NCBI GenBank assembly: GCA_023462275.1 | Contig: JAEWYD010000014.1 | Coordinates: 1 to 7,615, forward strand | DNA length: 7,615 nt | Reading direction: 5' to 3' | Source: Actinomycetes bacterium | GTDB lineage: Bacteria; Actinomycetota; Actinomycetes; Actinomycetales; Cellulomonadaceae | Made by a program: the position numbers and the translations under genes | Shown here: positions 1 through 5,656 of the stretch, piece after piece | Numbering within the stretch: the stretch's first letter is position 1 | Layout of the letters: each line of letters starts with the position of its first letter | The notes under the pieces: model-generated | The model's input: the letters and a program-made list of their open reading frames with translations, nothing else | Told to the model about the DNA's origin: nothing | Database searches by the model: none

Positions 1-33
1 CACCTCACGGGCGCGGTGACGCCGCTCGGCTGA
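1..33 (+). CDS. Possible C-terminal tail of an upstream gene
   Basis: From the first base, an open frame reads ten codons (HLTGAVTPLG) and stops with TGA at 31-33. The codons have G or C in the third position, as real genes here do. It would be convergent with the SRPBCC gene, whose stop lies 18 bases further on. Ten residues are too few to name a family, and a chance open frame is quite possible at this GC content. Confidence 0.3.
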   Translation, partial: HLTGAVTPLG

Positions 34-51
34 CCGGGCGCCCGCGGCGCG

Positions 52-504
52 TCAGGCGTAGTAGCCCTCCCGCAGGTTGATGCCGTGCTCGAGCCACGCC
101 TTGAGCGCGGCCAGCATCTGCGACCAGCCCTCGCAGTTCCCGTACGACGCCGCCTGGCCGGTGGCGTTGTCGCGCCACCCCTCCTCGCGGATGGTGACGA
201 GCGTCCGGCCGTCGTCGGTGGGCGCGAAGTCGATGGTCACCTGGGTCTGGTAGGCGGGTCCGCCGTCGTCGGGCGCGGCCCAGCGCAGCACGATGCGTCG
301 GTCCGGGTCGACCTCGACGACGTCGACCGGGAACGCGCCGGGATGGTCGGCGAAGTCCCACTGCACCGTGGCGCCGGCCTCGAGCCGCCCGCTCGCGCCC
401 CCGGTCGTGAAGTAGCGGGACAGCGTGGCGGGGTCGACGACGGCCTCGAACACCTCGTGCACGGGCCGGGCGATGCGCCCGGACACCTCGAACGTCAGCG
501 GCAT
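52..504 (-). CDS. SRPBCC / AHSA1-like domain protein
   Basis: This 150-residue protein has the length and layout of the SRPBCC (START-like, AHSA1/CalC) family: a single helix-grip fold with a hydrophobic pocket. The N-terminus (FEVSGRIARPVHEVFEAVVDP, then LSRYFTTG) matches the opening strand and helix. The acidic/basic strand block VVEVDPDRRIVLRW follows, and the C-terminus has the usual long helix, here GNCEGWSQMLAALKAWLEHG. The ATG at 504 is chosen because GAGGAGG (510-516) sits five bases upstream on the same strand. No catalytic residues can be assigned and the ligand is unknown. Members are often encoded beside an ArsR-type regulator; here the two genes are divergent and share a 40-bp AT-rich gap, so co-regulation is likely. 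Family assignment is firm, function is not. Confidence 0.88.
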   Translation of the reverse strand: MPLTFEVSGRIARPVHEVFEAVVDPATLSRYFTTGGASGRLEAGATVQWDFADHPGAFPVDVVEVDPDRRIVLRWAAPDDGGPAYQTQVTIDFAPTDDGRTLVTIREEGWRDNATGQAASYGNCEGWSQMLAALKAWLEHGINLREGYYA

Positions 505-528
505 GGCGTCCTCCTCGATCGTTGAAGT

Positions 529-534
529 GTTATA
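529..534 (-). promoter_or_regulatory. Candidate -10 box of the SRPBCC gene
   Basis: Read on the minus strand this is TATAAC, about 12 bases ahead of the GAGGAGG ribosome-binding site. I see no convincing -35 element. It lies inside the left arm of the shared palindrome, so a protein bound there would block it. Confidence 0.45.
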
Positions 535-538
535 TTCT
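533..538 (+). promoter_or_regulatory. -10 box for leaderless ArsR transcript
   Basis: TATTCT fits the actinobacterial -10 pattern TANNNT and ends exactly six bases before the ATG at 545. No ribosome-binding site lies between them. Transcription would start at or next to the start codon. The overlapping TATATT (531-536) is an alternative register. Confidence 0.55.
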
Positions 539-544
539 TATAAC

Positions 545-898
545 ATGTCGGGACGTTCGGGAAGAGCCGGGAGCGAGCCGGACGACGACGCCTTCGACCG
601 CGTCTTCAAGGCGCTCGCCCACCGCATCCGCCGCCAGATCCTCGACCTGCTGCGCGACCACCCGCGCACCACCGGCGAGCTGTGCAACGCCTTCCCCGCC
701 ATCGACCGGTGCACGACCATGCAGCACCTGCGCGTGCTGACGGCGGCGGGCCTCGTCGTCGCACGCCGGGAGGGCCGCGAACGCTGGAACCACCTCGACG
801 TCCTGCCGCTGCGCGCCGTGCAGGACCGGTGGATCGGGCCGTACGCGGAGCCCGCCGTGGAGCTGCTCGCGCGGCTGGGCGACGACCTGGGGCGCTGA
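545..898 (+). CDS. ArsR-family winged-helix transcriptional regulator
   Basis: This 117-residue protein has the ArsR/SmtB-type winged helix-turn-helix. It contains FKALAHRIRRQILDLL (about 21-36), the helix TTGELCNAF (42-50), the recognition helix with CTTMQHLRVL (56-65), and the wing AGLVVARREGRERWNHLD (68-85). The tail VQDRWIGPY resembles regulators paired with SRPBCC proteins. It has Cys46 and Cys56 but not the ELCVCD metal site of arsenic or cadmium sensors, so a metal-sensing role is not supported. The ATG at 545 is preferred because there is no ribosome-binding site, a -10 box sits six bases upstream, and the palindrome ends on the start codon. In-frame upstream starts (GTG 527, ATG 503) would run through the operator. 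It probably represses itself and the divergent SRPBCC gene. Confidence 0.88.
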   Translation: MSGRSGRAGSEPDDDAFDRVFKALAHRIRRQILDLLRDHPRTTGELCNAFPAIDRCTTMQHLRVLTAAGLVVARREGRERWNHLDVLPLRAVQDRWIGPYAEPAVELLARLGDDLGR

Positions 899-938
899 CA
901 CCACCACTGATGTCGGCGCCCGGTGGCACGCTGGCGGC

Positions 939-1538
939 GTGGATCCGTACCGGGGCGCGCTGGAGCGCGAGGGCTACTACGACGGCCTGGAGCTGGACGG
1001 CCTGGACCTGACGGGACAGGACGCCCGCGACGCGCGCTTCCTCGAGTGCGCGCTGCACGGCTGCGTGCTCGACGACGTGAAGCTGGGTGGCGCGCACCTC
1101 GTCGACACGTCACTGGTCGAGGTCCGGGCGTCGACGCTGGACGCGCCACGGGCCGAGTGGCGCGACGTCGCGCTCACCGACTGCCGCCTCGGGGCGGTGC
1201 GCGCGTTCGGTGGCGAGCTGCTCCGGGTCACGATCACGGGCGGCAAGATCGACTACCTCAACCTGCGCGACGCGAGCGTCCGCGAGCTCCGGCTGGTCGG
1301 CGTGACCATCGGTGACCTGGACCTCGCCGGCGTCCGCGCGCGGGACGTCGTCGTGCACGACTGCCGGATCCGGCGGCTCGACGTCACCGGCGCGACACTC
1401 GGTGACGTCGACCTGCGCGGCGCCGACCTGGCGGAGATCGACGGCCTCGTCGGGCTCGCCGGCGCCACGATCAGCGAGGAGCAGCTCGTCGCGCTCGCCC
1501 CCGCGCTCGCGACTCAGCTCGGCATCGTCGTCCGCTGA
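939..1538 (+). CDS. Pentapeptide-repeat-like protein
   Basis: This 199-residue protein is built from five-residue steps typical of pentapeptide-repeat (right-handed quadrilateral beta-helix) proteins, with a central Leu or Val and small or polar residues on either side. Examples are LELDGLDLTGQDARDARF (about 17-34), CALHGCVLDDVKL, YLNLRDASVRELRLVG and VDLRGADLAEIDGL near the end. Many coils are degenerate and acidic, as in actinobacterial members. A short non-repeat tail (ISEEQLVALAPAL) closes the protein. There is no signal peptide or membrane segment, so it should be cytosolic. Some members mimic DNA and protect gyrase (MfpA/Qnr), but nothing here singles out that role. The GTG at 939 is the only sensible start; there is no clear ribosome-binding site, and CACGCT (927-932) six bases upstream is an imperfect leaderless -10 box. 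Confidence 0.8.
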   Translation: MDPYRGALEREGYYDGLELDGLDLTGQDARDARFLECALHGCVLDDVKLGGAHLVDTSLVEVRASTLDAPRAEWRDVALTDCRLGAVRAFGGELLRVTITGGKIDYLNLRDASVRELRLVGVTIGDLDLAGVRARDVVVHDCRIRRLDVTGATLGDVDLRGADLAEIDGLVGLAGATISEEQLVALAPALATQLGIVVR

Positions 1539-1599
1539 GCTGCACTGCCCGCTGAGCACCACCGTCCGCAGAGACGCACCGTCCGCAGAGCAGCACCGC
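1532..1599. repeat. Degenerate 17-bp tandem repeat, four units
   Basis: Four consecutive 17-bp units start at 1532, 1549, 1566 and 1583: CCGCTGAGCTGCACTGC, CCGCTGAGCACCACCGT, CCGCAGAGACGCACCGT and CCGCAGAGCAGCACCGC. The best-kept positions give CCGCWGAG followed by CACCGT. The first unit contains the TGA stop (1536-1538) of the pentapeptide gene and the rest fill the gap before the VOC gene. I see no fifth unit on either side. Function is unknown. Confidence 0.85.
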
Positions 1600-1627
1600 C
1601 GGCCGACCGCGTGTCGGTGGGCTGCCC

Positions 1628-1633
1628 TACGGT
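1628..1633 (+). promoter_or_regulatory. -10 box for leaderless VOC transcript
   Basis: TACGGT matches TANNNT and ends seven bases before the ATG at 1641, with no ribosome-binding site between. The same hexamer occurs at the same place ahead of the GNAT gene on the other strand. Confidence 0.55.
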
Positions 1634-1640
1634 CGGACGC

Positions 1641-2081
1641 ATGGAGCAGCGACTCAGCCTCATCACCCTCGGCGTACCGGACCTGGCGGAGGCTCGGCGG
1701 TTCTACCTCGACGGTCTGGGCTGGACGCCGGCGCTCGACGTCGCCGGGCAGGTCACCTTCATCCAGGTGGCGCCGGGCGTCCTGCTGTCGCTGTACGACG
1801 CGACCGAGCTCGCGCACGACGTCGCCGCGGACCGGCAGCCCGCCGCCGCCGTGGGCAACGTGACCCTGGCGCACAACGTCGGCTCGGCCGCCGAGGTCGA
1901 CGCGGTCCTCGCGGAGGCGGAGCGCGCCGGCGCCACGATCCTCAAGCCCGCTCAGCGCGCCGTCTGGGGCGGGTACCACGGGTACTTCGCCGACCCCGCC
2001 GGCACGCCGTGGGAGGTCGCGTACAACCCCGGGCTCGACGTCACCGACGACGGCACCGTCACCATCGCCGAGGTGGGCTGA
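1641..2081 (+). CDS. VOC-family (glyoxalase/bleomycin-resistance fold) protein
   Basis: This 146-residue protein has the two-module vicinal-oxygen-chelate fold. The first module has LITLGVPDLAEARRFYLDGLGW (about 7-28), the classic opening of a VOC domain. The second has LAHNV (76-80), then VDAVLAEAERAGATILKPAQ, and ends with HGYFADPAGTPWEVAYNP (113-130). That last stretch has the usual Asp-Pro-x-Gly turn and a Glu (125) at the common metal-ligand position. The family covers glyoxalases, dioxygenases, isomerases and antibiotic-binding proteins, and the substrate cannot be read from sequence. The ATG at 1641 is chosen because homologues begin near LxxITLGV and the -10 box TACGGT lies just upstream; a GTG at 1611 would put that box inside the gene. 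Its stop is 12 bases from the stop of the convergent GNAT gene, with no clear terminator between. Confidence 0.85.
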   Translation: MEQRLSLITLGVPDLAEARRFYLDGLGWTPALDVAGQVTFIQVAPGVLLSLYDATELAHDVAADRQPAAAVGNVTLAHNVGSAAEVDAVLAEAERAGATILKPAQRAVWGGYHGYFADPAGTPWEVAYNPGLDVTDDGTVTIAEVG

Positions 2082-2093
2082 CCCGGCGACGGA

Positions 2094-2666
2094 TCAGTCG
2101 ACGAGGCGCGCGAGCAGCCCGTCCCGCACCCGCGGCCACTCGGGCGCGAGCACGCTGAAGTACGCCGTGTCCCCGCGCGAGCCGTCCGCCGAGACGCGAT
2201 GGCCGCGGAGCACGCCCTCCGCCGTCGCGCCGAGCTTGCGGATCGCGGCGATGCTGCGGCTGTTTCGCGCGTCGGCGCGCAGCGCGACCCGGTACATCCC
2301 CCAGGCGTCGAACGCGTGCGCCAGCAGGAGGTACTTGCACGCGGGGTTCGTGCGGCCGCCCCACCACGCGCGGCCGTAGTAGGTGTGCCCGATCTCGCAG
2401 CGCTCCTGCCCCGGCTCCACGTCGTAGAACGACGTGGTCCCGCGCACCTCGCCGTCGTCGGCGCCAAGGACGGTGAACGCGACGTGGCCCGGACGCTCGA
2501 GGGCCGCCAGCGTGGCCGCGGCGACGTCGTCCACCGAGCGCGGGGGCGGCGTCGTCATGCCCGCCCACATCGGGGCGTCGACCAGGGCGAGGAGCGCCGC
2601 CGAGTGCTCGAGGGCGCGCGGGACGAGCTGGACGCCGTACCCGGCGAGGACGAGGTCGTGCTGCAC
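2094..2666 (-). CDS. GNAT N-acetyltransferase, RimJ/RimL type
   Basis: This 190-residue protein resembles single-domain GNAT enzymes of the RimJ/RimL group, which transfer acetyl from acetyl-CoA to amino groups of proteins or small molecules. Landmarks are GTTSFYDVEPGQERCEIGHTYY (about 76-97), WWGGRTNPACKYLLLAHAF (101-119) in the acetyl-CoA-binding region, MYRVALRADARN (124-135) and SIAAIRKLGATAEGVLRGH (138-156). A canonical RxxGxG/A loop is replaced by the NPACKYLLL form common in this subgroup. The GTG at 2666 is chosen because homology starts soon after and TACGGT lies six bases upstream; the longer frame to 2897 is implausible. It is divergent from the membrane protein gene and convergent with the VOC gene. 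The substrate is unknown. Confidence 0.85.
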   Translation of the reverse strand: MQHDLVLAGYGVQLVPRALEHSAALLALVDAPMWAGMTTPPPRSVDDVAAATLAALERPGHVAFTVLGADDGEVRGTTSFYDVEPGQERCEIGHTYYGRAWWGGRTNPACKYLLLAHAFDAWGMYRVALRADARNSRSIAAIRKLGATAEGVLRGHRVSADGSRGDTAYFSVLAPEWPRVRDGLLARLVD

Positions 2667-2672
2667 CCCGCG

Positions 2673-2678
2673 ACCGTA
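2673..2678 (-). promoter_or_regulatory. -10 box for leaderless GNAT transcript
   Basis: On the minus strand this reads TACGGT, then six bases (CGCGGG), then the GTG start at 2666. There is no separate ribosome-binding site. Confidence 0.5.
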
Positions 2679-2734
2679 GCCACCGGCGCCGCGCCCGCCG
2701 CACCCGATTCTCGGCTGGCGAGACCCGGGCGGGC

Positions 2735-2763
2735 TTGACTTCTCCCGGTCCATGTCGGCTAAT
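2735..2763 (+). promoter_or_regulatory. Promoter of the six-helix membrane protein gene
   Basis: The -35 element TTGACT (2735-2740) is separated by 17 bases from GCTAAT (2758-2763), four of six matches to TATAAT at ideal spacing. Transcription would start near 2770, leaving a leader of about 90 bases before the GTG at 2863. The -10 box is part of the first 17-bp operator. Confidence 0.6.
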
Positions 2764-2793
2764 AGTCGTAGCCTCTGGCTAATGCCATTAGCC
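2757..2793. promoter_or_regulatory. Two tandem 17-bp palindromic operators
   Basis: GGCTAATAGTCGTAGCC (2757-2773) and GGCTAATGCCATTAGCC (2777-2793) lie 20 bp apart, start to start. Each is an inverted repeat (5-bp outer arms in the first, 7-bp arms in the second, or 8 bp including the flanking T/A at 2776 and 2794). They share GGCTAAT at the left and TAGCC at the right. The first covers the -10 box and the second lies just past the expected transcription start. This is the arrangement of a repressor of TetR or similar type; the regulator is not in this window. Confidence 0.7.
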
Positions 2794-2849
2794 ACGTGCG
2801 AACCGGCGCAGCGACGACCCGCAGCGACCGAACCCCCACCCCTGCCTCC

Positions 2850-2855
2850 AGGAGG
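2850..2855 (+). promoter_or_regulatory. Ribosome-binding site deciding the GTG start
   Basis: AGGAGG lies seven bases before the GTG at 2863. It settles the start of the membrane protein against the in-frame ATG at 2752, which sits inside the promoter. Confidence 0.8.
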
Positions 2856-2862
2856 AGCACCC

Positions 2863-3531
2863 GTGACCCTCACCGTCAGCCGCCGCCTCGGCATCACCGC
2901 CCTCGTCGCGGTCGCCGTCCTCGCGGTCGTCTACCCGGCCCTGCGCCCCTACACCGACGAGACGACGGCGGACGGGGCCCGCGCCTTCGCCTCCGCCGCC
3001 TGGGCGGGCGCCCACTCGGCCGCGATGGTGGCCTTCGTACTCCTGCCGGTCGGCATCCTCGGCGCGGCCGCGCACCTGCCCCTCGGCCGGGGCCGCACCG
3101 CCGCCACCGTGCTGGCCTGGCTCGGCGGGGCGTTCGTCCTGCCCTACTACGGCGCCGAGACGTTCGGGCTCGGCGCGATCGGCGCCCGCGCCGCCGCCGA
3201 CGGCGACACGGGACTGCTCGGCCTGGCCGAGGACGTCCGCATGGGCGGCGTCGCGCTGAGCTTCTTCGGCCCCGGGCTGCTGCTCCTGGCGGCCTCGGGC
3301 GTCGCCCTGGCCGTCGCCAGCTGGCGCACGCCGGCCCGGCTCGGCGGCCTCCTCGCCGGCGTCGCGCTGGCCCTCTACCTGCCCCAGTACTACGTGTCGC
3401 CCGCGCTGCGGATCACGCACGGCGTCGTCCTCGCGGCCGGCTGCACCCTCCTCGCCGTCGCCCTCGCGCGCCGCGCTACGGCGTCGCCGGCGCCGGCCTC
3501 GACGTCGGCTCGATCCACCCGACGGCCCTGA
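2863..3531 (+). CDS. Six-helix integral membrane protein, function unknown
   Basis: I do not recognise a characterised family. The 222-residue protein has about six hydrophobic segments: residues 9-25, 50-72, 79-105, 128-153, 158-178 and 184-202. After the first helix is a polar loop (YTDETTADGARAF), and between helices three and four an acidic loop with AADGDTG. Motifs that may matter are LPYYGAETFGLGAIG (93-107) at the end of helix three and LPQYYVSPALRITHG (173-187) between helices five and six. The aromatic-proline pairs and His/Glu within membrane-edge segments could line a site. The tail after residue 203 is a low-complexity Ala/Ser/Pro/Arg stretch and overlaps the opposite-strand gene. 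The start is fixed by AGGAGG. The twin operators suggest it is induced by a signal sensed by an unlinked repressor. Confidence 0.75.
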   Translation: MTLTVSRRLGITALVAVAVLAVVYPALRPYTDETTADGARAFASAAWAGAHSAAMVAFVLLPVGILGAAAHLPLGRGRTAATVLAWLGGAFVLPYYGAETFGLGAIGARAAADGDTGLLGLAEDVRMGGVALSFFGPGLLLLAASGVALAVASWRTPARLGGLLAGVALALYLPQYYVSPALRITHGVVLAAGCTLLAVALARRATASPAPASTSARSTRRP

Positions 3532-4492
3532 GGACCTCCGCGGCCACCTCCACCGGCGTCCGGTTGCCGTCGTTGCGCACGACCGCGTCGTCGGCGCCGG
3601 CCGCCTCGAGGATCGTGTCGAGCTCGACCGTCCGGGCCAGGTGCCACTCCCGCCAGGCGCCGTCCTCGCGCGCGTCGATCCGCGCACGCCGCACCGGCTC
3701 GGGCGCGGTGAGCCGGACGACGGTCACCTCGCCGCCGTCGAATGCGCGCTCGTAGAGCTCCCGGTCGGCAGCCCGCTCGACGACGTCGGCGAGCACGAGG
3801 TGCCGGTAGCCGCGCCGCGCGAAGACGCCGGCCATCGCCGCGAGGTGGTCCAGCGCGACGGCCTGGCCGAGCGGGTCGTCGGCCTCGGTCGGGTAGGCGC
3901 GCCGTAGCGCGTCCACGTCCACCATCCCGTAGGGCACGCCTCGCTCGCGCAGCAGGTCGACGACGGCCTGCGCCACCGTCGTCTTCCCAGCGCCGACGGT
4001 TCCGCTCACCACCAGCACCCGCGTCGCCGCGCCGGGGACCAGCCACTTGGCGTAGCAGACCGACATCGGGTCGACGACGTACGGCCCGTAGGTGGCGATG
4101 CGCCGGTAGCCGGCCGACCGGTAGAGCCGCACGGCCGGCACCTGGAGCAGCCCCGTCTCGAGCACCAGCCGGCGCAGCCCGGCCTCGCGGGCGAGCTCCT
4201 CGAGCCGCGCCAGCACCAGCCCGGAGAGCCCGCGGCCGCGGAACGCCGGGCGCACGTACATCCGCTTGACCTCGCCATGGCCCGCGTCGTGGTGCTCCGC
4301 GGGGCGCAGCGACCCGCACGCCGCCACCTCGCCGTCCACGCTCAGGGCGACCGTGGCGAGCATCTCCTCGTGGCCGCTGGCCTCGACCTCCACGAGGTCG
4401 CCGCGGCCGTACAGCTGCTCGAGCTCGCGCTGCTGCTCGGCCCGCATCAGCACCAGCCCGGCGTCGCCCCAGCCGGCGACGGCGATGCTCAC
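3476..4492 (-). CDS. Fusion of GNAT acetyltransferase and P-loop kinase-like domain
   Basis: This 338-residue protein joins two domains. Residues about 1-152 are a GNAT domain: LRAEQQ-like helix MRAEQQRELEQLYG, CGSLRP (59-64), EVKRMYVRP (74-82), the acetyl-CoA loop RGRGLSG (85-91), VLETGLLQ (110-117) and RLYRSAGY (122-129). After a linker of about five residues, residues 157-338 form a small P-loop NTPase with Walker A GTVGAGKTT (164-172), then VPYGMVDVDALRRAYP and VLADVVER. It resembles nucleoside- or adenylylsulfate-kinase-like proteins that usually occur alone. The GTG at 4492 fits the GNAT N-terminus; GTG at 4531 is an alternative. It starts 53 bases after the purQ stop on the same strand, so it is probably in the pur operon. 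GTG codons at the domain junction could allow separate translation of the second domain. Substrates are unknown. Confidence 0.82.
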   Translation of the reverse strand: MSIAVAGWGDAGLVLMRAEQQRELEQLYGRGDLVEVEASGHEEMLATVALSVDGEVAACGSLRPAEHHDAGHGEVKRMYVRPAFRGRGLSGLVLARLEELAREAGLRRLVLETGLLQVPAVRLYRSAGYRRIATYGPYVVDPMSVCYAKWLVPGAATRVLVVSGTVGAGKTTVAQAVVDLLRERGVPYGMVDVDALRRAYPTEADDPLGQAVALDHLAAMAGVFARRGYRHLVLADVVERAADRELYERAFDGGEVTVVRLTAPEPVRRARIDAREDGAWREWHLARTVELDTILEAAGADDAVVRNDGNRTPVEVAAEVLRAVGWIEPTSRPAPATP

Positions 4493-4545
4493 CCCGGGTG
4501 GGAGGGCCGTCCCCGGCTGCTCCTCGCCCACGCGGCCGTCGGTGG

Positions 4546-5283
4546 TCAGGCGACGAGCGAGGACAGGACCGAGGTGAAGAACCGGAGCCCGTCGGTGCCG
4601 CGGCGCGGACCGTCGGCGGAGTCCGGGCCGAAGCCCGCCTCGACCGCGTGCTCCGGGTGCGGCATGAGCCCGACGACGTTCCCCGCCTCGTTCGTGATGC
4701 CGGCGATGTCGCGGCGCGAGCCGTTGGGGTTCCAACCGTCGTAGCGGAAGACCACGCGGCCCTCCGCCTCGAGCGCGTCGAGCGTGCGATCGTCCGCGAC
4801 GAACTGGCCGTCCTGGTTCTTCAGCGGGATCGTGATCCGCTCGCCCTGCGCGTACTCGCGGGTCCACGCGGTCGTGGTGTTCTCCACTGCGAGGACCTGC
4901 TCGCGGCAGACGAAGGCGCGGTGGTCGTTCTTGATCATCGCGCCCGGCAGCAGGTGCGCCTCGCAGAGGATCTGGAAGCCGTTGCAGATGCCGAGCACCG
5001 GCAGGCCGCCGCGGGCGGCGTCGACGAGGCGCTCCATCACCGGCGCGAACCGGCTGATCGCGCCGGCACGCAGATAGTCGCCGTAGGAGAACCCGCCCGG
5101 CAGCACGACGGCGTCGACGGCGTGCAGGTCGGCGTCGGCGTGCCAGAGGGCCACCGGGGTGGCCCCGGCCAGGCGGACGGCGCGCTGGGCGTCGCGGTCG
5201 TCGAGGGAGCCGGGGAAGGTCACGACGCCGATCCGGGCGCCGGACGCGCTGCGCGGACCGGCCGCGCCGCCCGCCGTCGTCAC
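4546..5283 (-). CDS. purQ: Phosphoribosylformylglycinamidine synthase subunit PurQ (glutaminase)
   Basis: PurQ is the class I glutamine amidotransferase subunit of the FGAM synthase complex. It hydrolyses glutamine and passes ammonia to PurL, which turns FGAR into FGAM in the fourth step of de novo purine synthesis. The 245-residue protein opens with ARIGVVTFPGSLDDRDAQRA (16-35). It has PGGFSYGDYLRAGA (62-75), the nucleophile Cys100 in GICNGFQIL, and the rest of the triad in MPHPEH (His209, Glu211). KNDHRAFVC and GWNPNGS (183-189), typical of PurQ, are also present. It runs about 20 residues longer than many PurQ proteins, including a 15-residue Gly/Ala-rich lead before the core. The GTG at 5283 overlaps the purS stop as GTGA, which indicates translational coupling. 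purL is not within the window. Confidence 0.96.
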   Translation of the reverse strand: MTTAGGAAGPRSASGARIGVVTFPGSLDDRDAQRAVRLAGATPVALWHADADLHAVDAVVLPGGFSYGDYLRAGAISRFAPVMERLVDAARGGLPVLGICNGFQILCEAHLLPGAMIKNDHRAFVCREQVLAVENTTTAWTREYAQGERITIPLKNQDGQFVADDRTLDALEAEGRVVFRYDGWNPNGSRRDIAGITNEAGNVVGLMPHPEHAVEAGFGPDSADGPRRGTDGLRFFTSVLSSLVA

Positions 5284-5540
5284 GCCGGGGCCCCGTCGGC
5301 GACCTGCACCGAGACGACGTCCTCGATGACCGGGTTCGACAAGAGCGTCGCGGCGGCCTGGCGGACGGCCTCGAGCACCTCCTCGGTGACCTCGCCGGCC
5401 ACCTCCAGCTCGAACCGCTTGCCCTGGCGCACGCCGGTGAACCCGGCGAAGCCGAGGCGTGGCAGCGCGGCCGCGACGGCCTTGCCCTGCGGGTCGAGGA
5501 TCTCGGGCTTGGGCATCACTTCGACGACGACGCGTCCCAC
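5280..5540 (-). CDS. purS: Phosphoribosylformylglycinamidine synthase subunit PurS
   Basis: PurS is the small dimeric subunit that bridges PurQ and PurL in the bacterial three-part FGAM synthase and is needed for ammonia transfer. The 86-residue length fits the family (about 80). The pattern is intact: VVVEVMPKPEILDPQGKAV (4-22), LGFAGFTGVRQGKRFELEV (29-47), then a helix and LLSNPVIEDVVSVQV. The start is GTG at 5540, with AGGAG (5549-5553) eight bases upstream. It is the first gene of the minus-strand unit purS-purQ-GNAT/kinase. The 116-base gap upstream has a candidate promoter. Confidence 0.95.
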   Translation of the reverse strand: MGRVVVEVMPKPEILDPQGKAVAAALPRLGFAGFTGVRQGKRFELEVAGEVTEEVLEAVRQAAATLLSNPVIEDVVSVQVADGAPA

Positions 5541-5598
5541 GGAGCACTCTCCTGGCTCGGCTGGGTGCGGCCGCCGCGCGACCGCTGGACCGAGGCAC

Positions 5599-5604
5599 AG
5601 CGTA
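5599..5604 (-). promoter_or_regulatory. Candidate -10 box of the purSQ operon
   Basis: On the minus strand this is TACGCT, preceded by CGTCGG, a form often seen in actinobacterial promoters. It would give a leader of about 50 bases before purS. I see no good -35 box and no clear PurR-type palindrome or purine riboswitch. Confidence 0.4.
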
Positions 5605-5656
5605 CCGACGACGCCGGGGCGCGCCCCCGGGCGTCCACCAGGCGTCGGGTCGCGCG

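Larger units (their letters stand above)
528..545. promoter_or_regulatory. Palindromic operator between the SRPBCC and ArsR genes
   Basis: TGTTATA-TTCT-TATAACA is a perfect 7-bp inverted repeat around a 4-bp centre. It lies in the only clearly AT-rich stretch of the region. It covers the candidate -10 boxes of both divergent genes, and its last base is the A of the regulator's ATG. ArsR-family dimers bind short AT-rich palindromes of this kind, so autorepression together with control of the SRPBCC gene is a reasonable inference. No binding is shown by the sequence itself. Confidence 0.65.

Noticed and set aside
425..544. N-terminal extension of the ArsR regulator
   Set aside because: It would run antisense through the start of the SRPBCC gene and through the operator; the winged-helix domain is complete from 545.
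1110..1979. 289-codon minus-strand open frame across the pentapeptide and VOC genes
   Set aside because: It covers two opposite-strand genes with clear family features and runs through the 17-bp repeat; no ribosome-binding site or domain is seen.
2752..2862. N-terminal extension of the membrane protein from an ATG at 2752
   Set aside because: This codon lies between the -35 and -10 boxes and the segment crosses both operators; AGGAGG seven bases before GTG 2863 fixes the start there.
5616..5627. GGGGCGCGCCCC palindrome as a terminator for the lipoprotein gene
   Set aside because: It is a 12-bp self-complement with no loop and no T-run, and such GC palindromes are expected by chance in this composition.
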